A DNA stretch of 64,000 nucleotides from Salinicoccus roseus (lineage in GTDB: Bacteria > Bacillota > Bacilli > Staphylococcales > Salinicoccaceae): positions 62,001 through 126,000 of the forward strand of contig NZ_RKQJ01000002.1 of the NCBI RefSeq assembly GCF_003814515.1, read 5' to 3'. The notes under the pieces are model-generated. The model ran no database searches. It was given only the letters and a program-made list of their open reading frames with translations, and had not been told where the DNA came from. The translations under genes were made by a program, and so were the position numbers. Positions 40,718-48,871 of this stretch are shown piece by piece (position 1 is the stretch's first letter; each line of letters opens with the position of its first letter).

Positions 40718-41557
40718 CTACTTCCTTTTCAGTTCCATCACGACGATTTCAGGATGGTTGAATACGCGGAATGGAAACCGGCTGTTGCCGAGCCCCCGGC
40801 TGACGACCATGTGTGTGCCGCTCTTCTCATGGACCCCTTCGGTATATTTCGGCAGGACGCCCTGGTGGGGGGCGTACAGGCCTTTGACGACCGGCAGCCG
40901 TATCTGACCGCCATGCGCATGCCCTGTGAATACAAGGTCCACCGGATATTTGCCGTATACATCAAGCAGTTCGGGGCGGTGGGAGAGTACAATCGTAAAG
41001 CGGTCGCCCTTTCCTTCAAGTCGGTGTTCGAGATCCCTCTCAAAGTCTTCCTTCACCTGATGATCCCCATCTTCTCCATAGAACCATAGGTCTTCCATGC
41101 CGATCAGCCGGATATACTCGTTGCCGATGTAGAGCCGGTCGTTCCGTCTGCTGATGTTCTGCATTCCCGACGCTTCAATCGCCTGCTCCAGCTTATCGAA
41201 CCTTCTGTAATGTGCCTCGTGGTTGCCGGTCACATAATATGCAGGCAGAATATCCACCAGCTGTCTGACCAGGTTCATGGAGCGGCGGAAGTTCGGTGTA
41301 CGCCTGTCGATGATGTCACCGGTGACGAATATCACATCCCCGTCAATTTTCCTGATCTTCCTGAGCAGTTTGGAGGAGCGCCAGCCGAACCAGGCGTTGT
41401 GGAAATCCGAGACCTGGATGATCTTATACCCATCAAACGCATAGGGTACATGTTCCGACTCGTGTGTGTAGTATGTAGTGGTGATATCTTTATCCTCTTT
41501 ATATAAAAAGCGTGCCGATGCAATTAAAAATCCCAATAGGATTTGAGAGACCTTCAT
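40718..41557 (-). CDS. Metallophosphoesterase (YkuE/YaeI-like)
   Basis: A 279-residue calcineurin-like phosphoesterase with an N-terminal hydrophobic anchor of about 15 residues, so it is probably at the membrane. All five metal-binding blocks are present: IIQVSDFHN, FVTGDIID, YVTGNHE, VLSHRPE and FTGHAHGGQ. Proteins of this type include B. subtilis YkuE and the lipid-linked UDP-diacylglucosamine pyrophosphatase-like YaeI. The ATG at 41557 has GAGGTAACC; the longer upstream frame is not used. It is followed by a LysE gene in the same direction. Confidence 0.9.
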   Translation of the reverse strand: MKVSQILLGFLIASARFLYKEDKDITTTYYTHESEHVPYAFDGYKIIQVSDFHNAWFGWRSSKLLRKIRKIDGDVIFVTGDIIDRRTPNFRRSMNLVRQLVDILPAYYVTGNHEAHYRRFDKLEQAIEASGMQNISRRNDRLYIGNEYIRLIGMEDLWFYGEDGDHQVKEDFERDLEHRLEGKGDRFTIVLSHRPELLDVYGKYPVDLVFTGHAHGGQIRLPVVKGLYAPHQGVLPKYTEGVHEKSGTHMVVSRGLGNSRFPFRVFNHPEIVVMELKRK

Positions 41558-41619
41558 ATGGTTACCTCGATTTTTTATCCCTATTATAGAGCATATCGGC
41601 ACGCCTTGAAACCTATATT

Positions 41620-42471
41620 CTATTTTTCGTCATCCACGTATCTGCCATGGGAAGGCAGGGCAATGTCATCAAAGTTCGCGGCCAGATACCGCAGCCCTTC
41701 ACGCAGCTCTTCACCCTGGAGCGATTTCCCATGTCCGAACACCGCCGTATACGGCTCGATGGACATCAATTTTTCCACCGACGCTCGGGCCGCTTCCCAA
41801 TCTGTCGTGAAGTAGACCGGCGGCCCCTGGATCTCCTTCTTCTGGACCATCACCTTATAGAGGGAATCCTGCTGGACGGTCACAAACGCATCACCGACAA
41901 TCAGTGCACCATCAGATTGACGGTAGAAGGATACATGGCCATCGGTATGGCCCGGTGTATGGATCCACTCGAAACCTGGCATGTGCGGCACAGTACCGTC
42001 TGCCGGCAGCGCGTAGACATTTCCCGCAAGATCGATCGGCTCTTTCGGGAACATCGGTGCCGTCTTCGCCATCATGCCCCCTTCAACGGTAGGGTCCGGG
42101 TCAGGATAAGGCTTCTGGCCTGTAAGATAAGGCAGTTCCATCTTATGGGCGTAGACGGGGACATTCCATTTCTCGATCAGTTCTATGATGGAACCGACGT
42201 GATCGAAGTGTCCGTGCGTCAGAACAATCGCTTCAGGCTTTGCACCTTCTCCAAAGCGCTTTTCAACCACTTTTATGATTTCCTCTGCGGAATCAGGAAG
42301 TCCTGCATCCACCAGCACAAACCGCTCTTCATCCGGATGCCCGACCATGTGCACATTCACAATCTTATTCGTGTAGGTGAACAGGTCCGGGAGCACTTCC
42401 ATATCGCTCCCGCTTCCCATCGAATACGCAGGGATTTTCTTGTAGTCACTGCCATACTGCATTCTACTCAT
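41620..42471 (-). CDS. MBL-fold metallo-hydrolase
   Basis: A 283-residue metallo-beta-lactamase-fold hydrolase. The zinc motif is LTHGHFDHVGS, followed by TPGHTDGHVSF and VGDAFVTVQ, which contribute further ligands, and the C-terminal VFGHGKSL supplies the last His. It resembles the broad glyoxalase-II/N-acyl homoserine lactonase-like group in Firmicutes; the substrate is unknown. The ATG two codons into the frame (42471) is 6 bases after AGGAGG and is chosen. It lies 62 bases from the phosphoesterase gene. Confidence 0.88.
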   Translation of the reverse strand: MSRMQYGSDYKKIPAYSMGSGSDMEVLPDLFTYTNKIVNVHMVGHPDEERFVLVDAGLPDSAEEIIKVVEKRFGEGAKPEAIVLTHGHFDHVGSIIELIEKWNVPVYAHKMELPYLTGQKPYPDPDPTVEGGMMAKTAPMFPKEPIDLAGNVYALPADGTVPHMPGFEWIHTPGHTDGHVSFYRQSDGALIVGDAFVTVQQDSLYKVMVQKKEIQGPPVYFTTDWEAARASVEKLMSIEPYTAVFGHGKSLQGEELREGLRYLAANFDDIALPSHGRYVDDEK

Positions 42472-42623
42472 AACCATCCTCCTTGCTATTTGATGTATTC
42501 AACATATATTTACCCGGTATACACCCATCTATTCAAAAATGAAAGGGAACTGGATCCAGGCGGAGATATATGCGTATTTAACCATCCAGCGCATATGGTA
42601 GAATGTATCCGAGGTGATAGTAA

Positions 42624-43565
42624 ATGGAAAAGATTAAACTTGGCGGCTCATCACTAGAAGCTTCCAGAATCGTACTGGGATGCATGCGCATCGCCGATAT
42701 GGAGGACCGTGCACTTGCAAAGCACATCAACAGGGCGATCGAGCTCGGCATCAACCTGTTCGACCACGCTGACATCTATGGTGACGGCGAATGCGAACGC
42801 AAGTTCAGCAAAGTCCTCACTTCAGAGGTGAATCGGGAGGATATACTGCTCCAGAGCAAGTGCGGCATCCGCCACGCTGGAGACAGCAACAGAAAAGAAG
42901 ACCAATACTACGACCTGTCCAAAGATTATATCCTTGATTCCGTCGACGGCATTCTGGAACGGCTCGGTACAGATTACCTGGACCTTCTGATGCTGCATCG
43001 GCCGGATGCACTGATGGAACCTGGAGAAATTGCAGAAGCCTTTGACAGGCTGCATGACAGCGGTAAAGTCAGGCACTTTGGGCTCAGCAATTTCCACACC
43101 ACACAGTTCAACTTCGTGCAGAAGCATACGGACCATAAGCTCGTTACAAATCAGGTTCAGTTCGGGGTTGGTGCACCGCATATGATCAACAGCCGGATGC
43201 AGGCCAATACGCCGTTTGAAGGCGCCGGAGACCGCGATGGCGGCCTGCTTGAACATTCCCGTCTGAATGACGTCACGCTGCAGGCATGGTCGCCTTTCCA
43301 TTACGGCTATTTTGAAGGCATCATCATGGACGACCCGAAATACAGAACGCTCAATGATGTATTGGAAGACATCGGCCACTCCCACGGACTGACCAAAAAT
43401 GCAGTCGCTGTCGCCTGGATACTCAGGCACCCTGCCAATATGCAGACCATCATCGGAACAACGAATACATCAAGGCTCGAGGATATCGCAAAAGCCGGGG
43501 ATATCAGATTGTCCCGGGAAGAATGGTACCGCATCTATAAGGCTGCCGGGCATATGCTGCCATAG
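42624..43565 (+). CDS. Aldo/keto reductase (YdhF-like)
   Basis: A 313-residue NADP-dependent oxidoreductase of the YdhF branch of aldo/keto reductases. The tetrad is visible as FDHADIYGDGE (Asp, Tyr), LQSKCGIR (Lys) and LMLHRPDAL (His). The C-terminal GTTNTSRLEDIAKAGDIRLS matches the cofactor-binding end of YdhF-like proteins. GAGGTGAT precedes the ATG. It is monocistronic with a clear terminator and is divergent from the MBL hydrolase. The substrate is unknown. Confidence 0.92.
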   Translation: MEKIKLGGSSLEASRIVLGCMRIADMEDRALAKHINRAIELGINLFDHADIYGDGECERKFSKVLTSEVNREDILLQSKCGIRHAGDSNRKEDQYYDLSKDYILDSVDGILERLGTDYLDLLMLHRPDALMEPGEIAEAFDRLHDSGKVRHFGLSNFHTTQFNFVQKHTDHKLVTNQVQFGVGAPHMINSRMQANTPFEGAGDRDGGLLEHSRLNDVTLQAWSPFHYGYFEGIIMDDPKYRTLNDVLEDIGHSHGLTKNAVAVAWILRHPANMQTIIGTTNTSRLEDIAKAGDIRLSREEWYRIYKAAGHMLP

Positions 43566-43571
43566 ACGAAG

Positions 43572-43605
43572 AAATCTCCCGCCAGAAATTTGGCGGGAGA
43601 TTTTG
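43572..43605. terminator. Terminator after the YdhF-like gene
   Basis: Stem AAATCTCCCGCCA / TGGCGGGAGATTT with a 6-base loop and T-rich tail. Confidence 0.88.
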
Positions 43606-43654
43606 TATTGTGATTCCTGACTAAGGGGGCAACTGCTTCAAAGTCCGACCTGAC

Positions 43655-44638
43655 TCACTTCCGGTCGGCCGGATAGATGATGCCTGCACTTTCCCTTGCC
43701 TTTTCGAAGGTTTCCATCACAGACACCGAATGTTCAAGCCATGCTGCTGCCGCCCCGTAGTCCCTAGATCTATACATCGCTTCGAAATCTTCAAGCTCCG
43801 CAACCATGTTGTTCGGATTCTGTCCGAGGTCGATCGATTCCTTCTCTCCATTGGCCACCACTTCGACCGAGTCGATGATATTGGCGGAACCATTGACTTT
43901 GATGTATCCCGCATCCCCTTGGAGGAGGACGCTGTTCTCGCTTTTTGTATCCTTCGATCCGATGCATGTGGCGACACTGTTCACATACTGCAGCACGCAG
44001 ACGCCGGATGTATCGACGCCTCCTTCAAATTTGTTCGGGACATAGGTGACCGCTTCCGGCCGGCCAAGCAGCCTGATGACGAAATGCAGATTGTAGATAT
44101 TGAGATCGGCGAGCGCCCCGCCTGAGAATTCCAGATTAAATACGTTCGGGACCTCCCCGGCTTTCAGTTTGTCATAGCGGCTCGAATACTGGGAGTAGTT
44201 CGCCTGGATGATTTTAAGCTCCCCCACCTTGTGCAGTTCCTGCTCAATCGCCTTGAAGTGCGGCAGATGGATGCCCGTTACGGCTTCAAAAAGGAATAGC
44301 TCCTTGTTCCTGCTCAATTCGATGAGGGCTTCGAGTTCCTCCACGGTGGAAGTGAACGGTTTCTCACATATGATATGCTTGTCCGCTTCAAGGGCAGCTT
44401 TCGCATATTCATAGTGGAGACTGTTGGGGGAAGCGATATAGACCGTGTCATAACCTTGGTCTGCAAGCATTGCATCGACATCTGTAAAATAGTTCTGAAC
44501 CGCATGCTTCTCTGCGAATGCCTTCGCCCGCTCCTCTGTACGTGAATACACACCGTATACTTCTATTCCGTCGACCTGCCTGGCCGCCTCCATGAAACGA
44601 TCTACGATAAAACCTGAACCTATGGTTGCTATTTTCAT
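43655..44638 (-). CDS. Gfo/Idh/MocA family oxidoreductase
   Basis: A 327-residue NAD(P)-dependent sugar or inositol dehydrogenase-like protein. The Rossmann part begins MKIATIGSGFIVDRFMEA; the family motif with the catalytic Lys is HIICEKPFTS, and the C-terminal alpha/beta domain follows. The start at 44638 is supported by GGAAGGG; the frame from 44668 is longer but unlikely. It is divergent from cadC, and its 5' region contains one of the two CadC-like operator candidates; whether it is affected is unknown. The substrate is not known. Confidence 0.9.
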   Translation of the reverse strand: MKIATIGSGFIVDRFMEAARQVDGIEVYGVYSRTEERAKAFAEKHAVQNYFTDVDAMLADQGYDTVYIASPNSLHYEYAKAALEADKHIICEKPFTSTVEELEALIELSRNKELFLFEAVTGIHLPHFKAIEQELHKVGELKIIQANYSQYSSRYDKLKAGEVPNVFNLEFSGGALADLNIYNLHFVIRLLGRPEAVTYVPNKFEGGVDTSGVCVLQYVNSVATCIGSKDTKSENSVLLQGDAGYIKVNGSANIIDSVEVVANGEKESIDLGQNPNNMVAELEDFEAMYRSRDYGAAAAWLEHSVSVMETFEKARESAGIIYPADRK

Positions 44639-44687
44639 TGGAACCCTTCCTTTTTCTGTTTTATCCATAGTTTAACACATAAACTTC

Positions 44688-44749
44688 ATTCAAATACATG
44701 CTTGAATAACAACAGGAATTAGATATAATATAATCAAATACTCATTTGA
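44688..44749 (+). promoter_or_regulatory. cadC promoter with two CadC-type operator candidates
   Basis: A promoter TTGAAT (44702-44707) / TATAAT (44724-44729) with a 16-base spacer. Inverted repeat 1 is ATTCAA-N8-TTGAAT (44688-44707), overlapping the -35. Inverted repeat 2, TCAAATACTCATTTGA (44734-44749), closely resembles the cad operator half-sites TCAAATA and ATTTGAATG known from staphylococcal cad systems, and lies over the transcription start and just before the ribosome site. Confidence 0.75.
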
Positions 44750-44763
44750 ATGAGGAGGATACG

Positions 44764-45132
44764 ATGGAAATAAAAACATGTGATATAGAAAGCGTTGATG
44801 CCGACAAGATTGCCCGGGTGAAAGAAAGTATGGATGCAGATGCCGTGGGAAAAGTGGCTGCCATCTTCAAGGCACTCGGTGAGGTGAATCGCACGCGGAT
44901 CGTCAAGGCACTGAGCCTGGAGGAATCACTCTGTGTATGCGACATCGCCACCATCATCGATGCAACCATCGCCACAACTTCCCATCACCTGCGTTCACTG
45001 CATAGACAGGGCATCATCAAATCAAGGAAAGAAGGAAAAATGGTGTACTACAGTCTCGACGACGACCATATCCGACAGATTGTCAGTATGGCCTTCCTTC
45101 ACCAGGAGGAGCTGACCGATCATGACGAATGA
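44764..45132 (+). CDS. cadC: ArsR/SmtB family metal sensor, CadC-like
   Basis: A 122-residue metal-responsive repressor. It has the CadC alpha4 metal motif ESLCVCDIA (Cys57, Cys59), an N-terminal Cys6, the DNA-reading ATTSHHLRSLHRQGI and the alpha5 ligand set DDDHIRQIVSMAFLHQEE. Plasmid pI258 CadC has two N-terminal cysteines (Cys7 and Cys11); here only one is seen, which could change the soft-metal site. The TTG at 44746 is not needed because GAGGAGGATACG leads to the ATG at 44764. It overlaps cadA by 11 bases and should release its operators when Cd, Pb or Zn binds. Confidence 0.92.
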   Translation: MEIKTCDIESVDADKIARVKESMDADAVGKVAAIFKALGEVNRTRIVKALSLEESLCVCDIATIIDATIATTSHHLRSLHRQGIIKSRKEGKMVYYSLDDDHIRQIVSMAFLHQEELTDHDE

Positions 45133-47185
45133 CAGGACAACCTACCGTATCGATGGATTCTCCTGTGCAAACTGCGCCCGTACATTCGAGAAGAATGTCC
45201 AGGAGATAAAGGGTGTCGAGGATGCCCAAGTCAATTTCGGGGCTTCGAAAATAACCGTCCAAGGCGCCGCCACTGTTGAAGATATTGAGAAGGCAGGCGC
45301 CTTTGAACAGCTTAAAGTCGTGAATGCCAGCGGTCCCGCACCAGAGAGTCAGTCCTTCCTCAAAAAACACCGCATGGTCATCCTCTCAGCCATATTGATG
45401 TTCATCGGTTTCGCCCTCGTCATCTACTATGGCGGACAGAATCCCATGACCACAGGCTTCTTTCTGGCCTCAGTCGTCACCGGCGGCTACAGGATGTTCT
45501 GGACCGGCTTGAACAACATGACAAGACTGCGCTTTGACATGAAGACACTGATGACCGTCGCCATCATCGGCGCCGCCCTGATCGGGGAATGGCCGGAAGC
45601 CTCAGTCGTCGTAGTGCTGTTTGCAGTCAGCGAGGCACTGGAGAGATATTCCATGGAAAAGGCCAGGACCTCCATCCAGTCCCTTATGGAAATCGCTCCG
45701 AATACCGCTTCCTTGAAGACACAGGACGGCATCCGTGAAGTTGAAGTCGGAGATATACAGATCGGGGACACAATCGTCGTCAAACCAGGTGAAAAATTAC
45801 CGATGGACGGCGTAATCTCCTACGGACATTCAAGCATCAATCAGGCGGCCATTACAGGCGAATCACTTCCGGTTGAAGTGTCTGGCGCCGAAGAAGTCTA
45901 TGCCGGTACGCTCAACCAGAATGGCTATCTGGAAATTGAAGTGACGAAGAACGTGGAAGATACGACCATCGCGAAAATCATCCAGCTTGTGGAAGAAGCG
46001 CAGGAGAAGCGCGCCCCAGCCCAGCAGTTCGTCGACCAGTTCGCCAAATACTATACGCCGGCGATCATGGTGATTGCGGTAATGGTTGCGGTTGTACCCC
46101 CTCTTCTGTTGGGTGCCGAATGGATGACCTATATCTATCAGGGACTCGCGATACTCGTCGTCGGATGTCCGTGCGCCCTCGTCATCTCCACCCCGATTGC
46201 GATCGTCTCCGCCATTGGAAATGCTGCAAACAGGGGCGTATTGATCAAGGGCGGCGTGCATCTGGAGAAGATCGGCCAAAGCAGCCTGGTGGCCTTCGAT
46301 AAGACAGGCACATTGACGAAGGGCGAACCGCATGTCACCGACTTTGAAGCGGCTTCCGGCCGTTCACGGAAAGAAGTGCTCGCCATCGCAGCTGCACTTG
46401 AATCCCAATCTGAGCATCCAATCGCCCAGTCGGTCATCAAGTATGCAGAGTCAGAAGGCATCCGTTATAGCGATATCGATATCAACCGGTTCAAAGCTGT
46501 GACAGGCACAGGTATTTCCGGGGAAATAGGACAGCGCTTCTACGAAATCAGAAAGCCTGATGGTGAACCGTTGTCGGCACAGTACCAGGATGACGGCAAG
46601 ACTGCCATGATCATTATAGAGGACGACCAAATCATCGGCCATATTGCTGTAATGGATGAGCTGAGGGAATCAAGCAGGCCAGCAATAGAAAAACTTCATA
46701 ACCTTGGCATCCAGACAACCATGCTGACCGGGGACAACAGCAACACAGCCAGGACAATTGCACGTACGCTCGGCATCGACAAGATATATGCAGGTCTTAT
46801 GCCGGAAGACAAGCTTGCTACCATCGAGGATCTGAAGAAGGAATATACCGTAGCAATGGTTGGAGACGGCATCAATGATGCACCGGCACTCGCGACCGCC
46901 AATGTTGGTGTCGCCATGGGCAAAGGAACCGATACTGCACTCGAAACTGCGGATATGGCACTGATGGGCAACAGTATCCATCATCTCCCGTTTGCCATCG
47001 GATTGAGCAGGAGAACACTGAACATCATCAAGGCAAACATCTCCTTTGCCATCATCATCAAGGTCATCGCGCTGCTGCTCGTCATACCTGGCTGGCTGAC
47101 TCTATGGATTGCCATCCTGTCGGATATCGGCGCCACACTCATTGTTGCATTGAACGGCCTCAGACTGCTGCGGATGAAAGAATGA
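45122..47185 (+). CDS. cadA: Cd/Zn/Pb-translocating P1B-type ATPase
   Basis: Heavy-metal export ATPase of 687 residues. One N-terminal HMA domain carries DGFSCANCAR (Cys15, Cys18). The metal channel motif is VVGCPCALVIS (Cys349-Pro-Cys351), the phosphorylated Asp is Asp393 in DKTGTLTKG, and the actuator TGES, TGDN and GDGINDAPALA motifs are complete. CPC with a preceding CadC regulator and the CadA-like FGASKI segment of the HMA domain favour divalent Cd/Zn/Pb over copper. The start overlaps cadC, and the operon closes at a terminator. Confidence 0.93.
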   Translation: MTNDRTTYRIDGFSCANCARTFEKNVQEIKGVEDAQVNFGASKITVQGAATVEDIEKAGAFEQLKVVNASGPAPESQSFLKKHRMVILSAILMFIGFALVIYYGGQNPMTTGFFLASVVTGGYRMFWTGLNNMTRLRFDMKTLMTVAIIGAALIGEWPEASVVVVLFAVSEALERYSMEKARTSIQSLMEIAPNTASLKTQDGIREVEVGDIQIGDTIVVKPGEKLPMDGVISYGHSSINQAAITGESLPVEVSGAEEVYAGTLNQNGYLEIEVTKNVEDTTIAKIIQLVEEAQEKRAPAQQFVDQFAKYYTPAIMVIAVMVAVVPPLLLGAEWMTYIYQGLAILVVGCPCALVISTPIAIVSAIGNAANRGVLIKGGVHLEKIGQSSLVAFDKTGTLTKGEPHVTDFEAASGRSRKEVLAIAAALESQSEHPIAQSVIKYAESEGIRYSDIDINRFKAVTGTGISGEIGQRFYEIRKPDGEPLSAQYQDDGKTAMIIIEDDQIIGHIAVMDELRESSRPAIEKLHNLGIQTTMLTGDNSNTARTIARTLGIDKIYAGLMPEDKLATIEDLKKEYTVAMVGDGINDAPALATANVGVAMGKGTDTALETADMALMGNSIHHLPFAIGLSRRTLNIIKANISFAIIIKVIALLLVIPGWLTLWIAILSDIGATLIVALNGLRLLRMKE

Positions 47186-47193
47186 TCTATGCA

Positions 47194-47236
47194 AAGAAGG
47201 CGGTCATACCATGATGGTATGATCGCCTTCTTTTAT
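47194..47236. terminator. Terminator between cadA and the CNNM gene
   Basis: A stem of about 19 bases, AAGAAGGCG-GTCATACCAT with its near-perfect complement (one G-T type mismatch), and T-rich flanks on both strands. Confidence 0.9.
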
Positions 47237-48465
47237 TCTTCCTGCTTGATGATATGCACTTTTCTGATCATCTGATCTTCCATTACGATGACTTCGAATT
47301 TCAGGCCAACTTCCTCCAAAGTATCCCCTTCAATCGGGAAGTCATTGAACTCCTTCAGTAGAAAACCTGAAAGTGTATCTTCCTCTTCGGGAATGTCGGT
47401 ATCGAAGATGGAATTCAGGCGGTGCAGTGTAATCTTGCCATCACATACGATTTCCGTTTCAGTCAATGATTCGACCAACGCGTCATTTCTGAGGTCGGTC
47501 TCATCCTCAATTTCAAATCCGAGCATGGATTCTATGATGTCTTCGTGCGTCAGGATGCCTTCCGTGCCTCCGAACTCATCGATGACGATTGCCAGATGGC
47601 GTCTTTCCTTCGTCATCTTCCTCAATACATATTCGACCGGCTGGAACTCATGGACTGTCAATGGATCGGAATCACAGAAATCCATGAGGGGCCTATCCGG
47701 ATCCACAGACCATTGAAGCAGGTACTTGGAGTGGAACACCCCGATGATATCGTCCATATCTTCTCCGTATACCGGGTAGCGCGTATACATGTGATCGATC
47801 ACATGGTCGCGCACTTCCTCATATCCTGCAGTGGCGGATATCGCTTCCATTTCCGTTCTCGGAGTCGTCAGGACATCTTTGACGTTCAAGTGGCGGAAAT
47901 CGAGCACACCTTTGATCCTGTAGGATTCGTCCTTCGCAAGCATCCCTTCTGAATCGGCGATATCCACAATCGTCCGGAGTTCATCCTTGGATACGGTGCC
48001 TGCCCCTTCCAACTCACCTTTTGAGAGCACTCTTGCTATCGCATCCGTCAGCCAGTTCAACACCACTGTAACGGGTTTGAAGATGACGACGAAAAAGGTG
48101 ATGACCGGGGCTACAGTTTTCGCAATCGGTTCAGGGAATGTCGCAGCAATCGATTTTGGAATGACCTCCGCAAACACGATGATTGTGACTGTGAGCACAG
48201 CTGATGCGATTGCCACGCTGATGCCGTAATCAAGTGCCATAGTGGTCACCAGCGTCGGTAATAGAATATTCGCTATGTTATTGCCGATGAGTATCGTTGT
48301 AATGAAAACACTTGGTCTGGAGATGAGCCTGAGAAGCCGTTTGGCACTCGCATCCCCATTGTTCGCCCTCGACTGCAGTTTCATCTTATTCACTGCCGTC
48401 AGCGCGGTTTCGCTCCCTGAAAAGAACAGGGAGACGAAAAGTAATATAATGATCGCAACGATCAT
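47233..48465 (-). CDS. Hemolysin-family CNNM/CorC protein
   Basis: A 410-residue membrane protein with the DUF21/CNNM transmembrane domain (about 1-180, starting LFVSLFFSGSETALTAVNKM), two CBS domains (about 200-325, with TTPRTEMEAISA and VIDEFGGTEGILTHED) and a C-terminal CorC_HlyC domain. Such proteins export magnesium or protect from metals (MpfA in S. aureus, YhdP in B. subtilis). The start follows GGAGGATAAAGA. It lies between the cad and cop operons but has its own promoter region, so it is probably separately controlled. Confidence 0.92.
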   Translation of the reverse strand: MIVAIIILLFVSLFFSGSETALTAVNKMKLQSRANNGDASAKRLLRLISRPSVFITTILIGNNIANILLPTLVTTMALDYGISVAIASAVLTVTIIVFAEVIPKSIAATFPEPIAKTVAPVITFFVVIFKPVTVVLNWLTDAIARVLSKGELEGAGTVSKDELRTIVDIADSEGMLAKDESYRIKGVLDFRHLNVKDVLTTPRTEMEAISATAGYEEVRDHVIDHMYTRYPVYGEDMDDIIGVFHSKYLLQWSVDPDRPLMDFCDSDPLTVHEFQPVEYVLRKMTKERRHLAIVIDEFGGTEGILTHEDIIESMLGFEIEDETDLRNDALVESLTETEIVCDGKITLHRLNSIFDTDIPEEEDTLSGFLLKEFNDFPIEGDTLEEVGLKFEVIVMEDQMIRKVHIIKQEE

Positions 48466-48584
48466 TCTTTATCCTCCTTAAGTATGGAACTCTGTTTATT
48501 TCATGTTGACTACTGTAAATGACTTTCCTACAGTTTACCACTTATCCATCGAAATGTTTATCCTGGGTGTCAACATCCTTGCAG

Positions 48585-48615
48585 AAAAATAGCCTACCCC
48601 TTCTCAGGAGTAGGC
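48585..48615 (-). terminator. Terminator of the copper operon
   Basis: Stem GCCTAC-CCT / AGG-GTAGGC with a short internal mismatch, followed on the minus strand by ATTTTTC. Confidence 0.8.
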
Positions 48616-48627
48616 AGCATTCCCTGT

Positions 48628-48837
48628 TTATTGTTTAACGTCATAACCTTGATCTTCAATCGCTTCGGCCATGGATGCTTCCGTCACTTTGGATTCATCA
48701 TATTCAACGTTGACATTATTTGCATCCAAGTTCACGTCTGCAGATTTGACACCTTCCAGTTCTGAAAGCGCGCCCTCTACAGCACTCTTGCAATGCCCGC
48801 ATGTCATACCTTCTACTTCAATCGTCTTTTGAGCCAT
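48628..48837 (-). CDS. copZ: Copper chaperone CopZ
   Basis: A 69-residue HMA-domain protein with MTCGHCKSAVE (Cys13, Cys16) that carries Cu(I) to CopA. Its size and the single CxxC motif are standard; the C-terminus has the usual VEYDESKVTEASMAEAIEDQ. AGGAGGAGATTTTGA precedes the ATG. It starts 34 bases after copA and is the last gene of csoR-copA-copZ. Confidence 0.95.
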   Translation of the reverse strand: MAQKTIEVEGMTCGHCKSAVEGALSELEGVKSADVNLDANNVNVEYDESKVTEASMAEAIEDQGYDVKQ

Positions 48838-48871
48838 TCAAAATCTCCTCCTAATCATTTATATCCATATA

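Noticed and set aside
41647-42657. A 336-codon plus-strand frame opposite the MBL hydrolase
   Set aside because: Antisense composition (His/Arg rich) and no domain; it runs into the true start of the next plus-strand gene.
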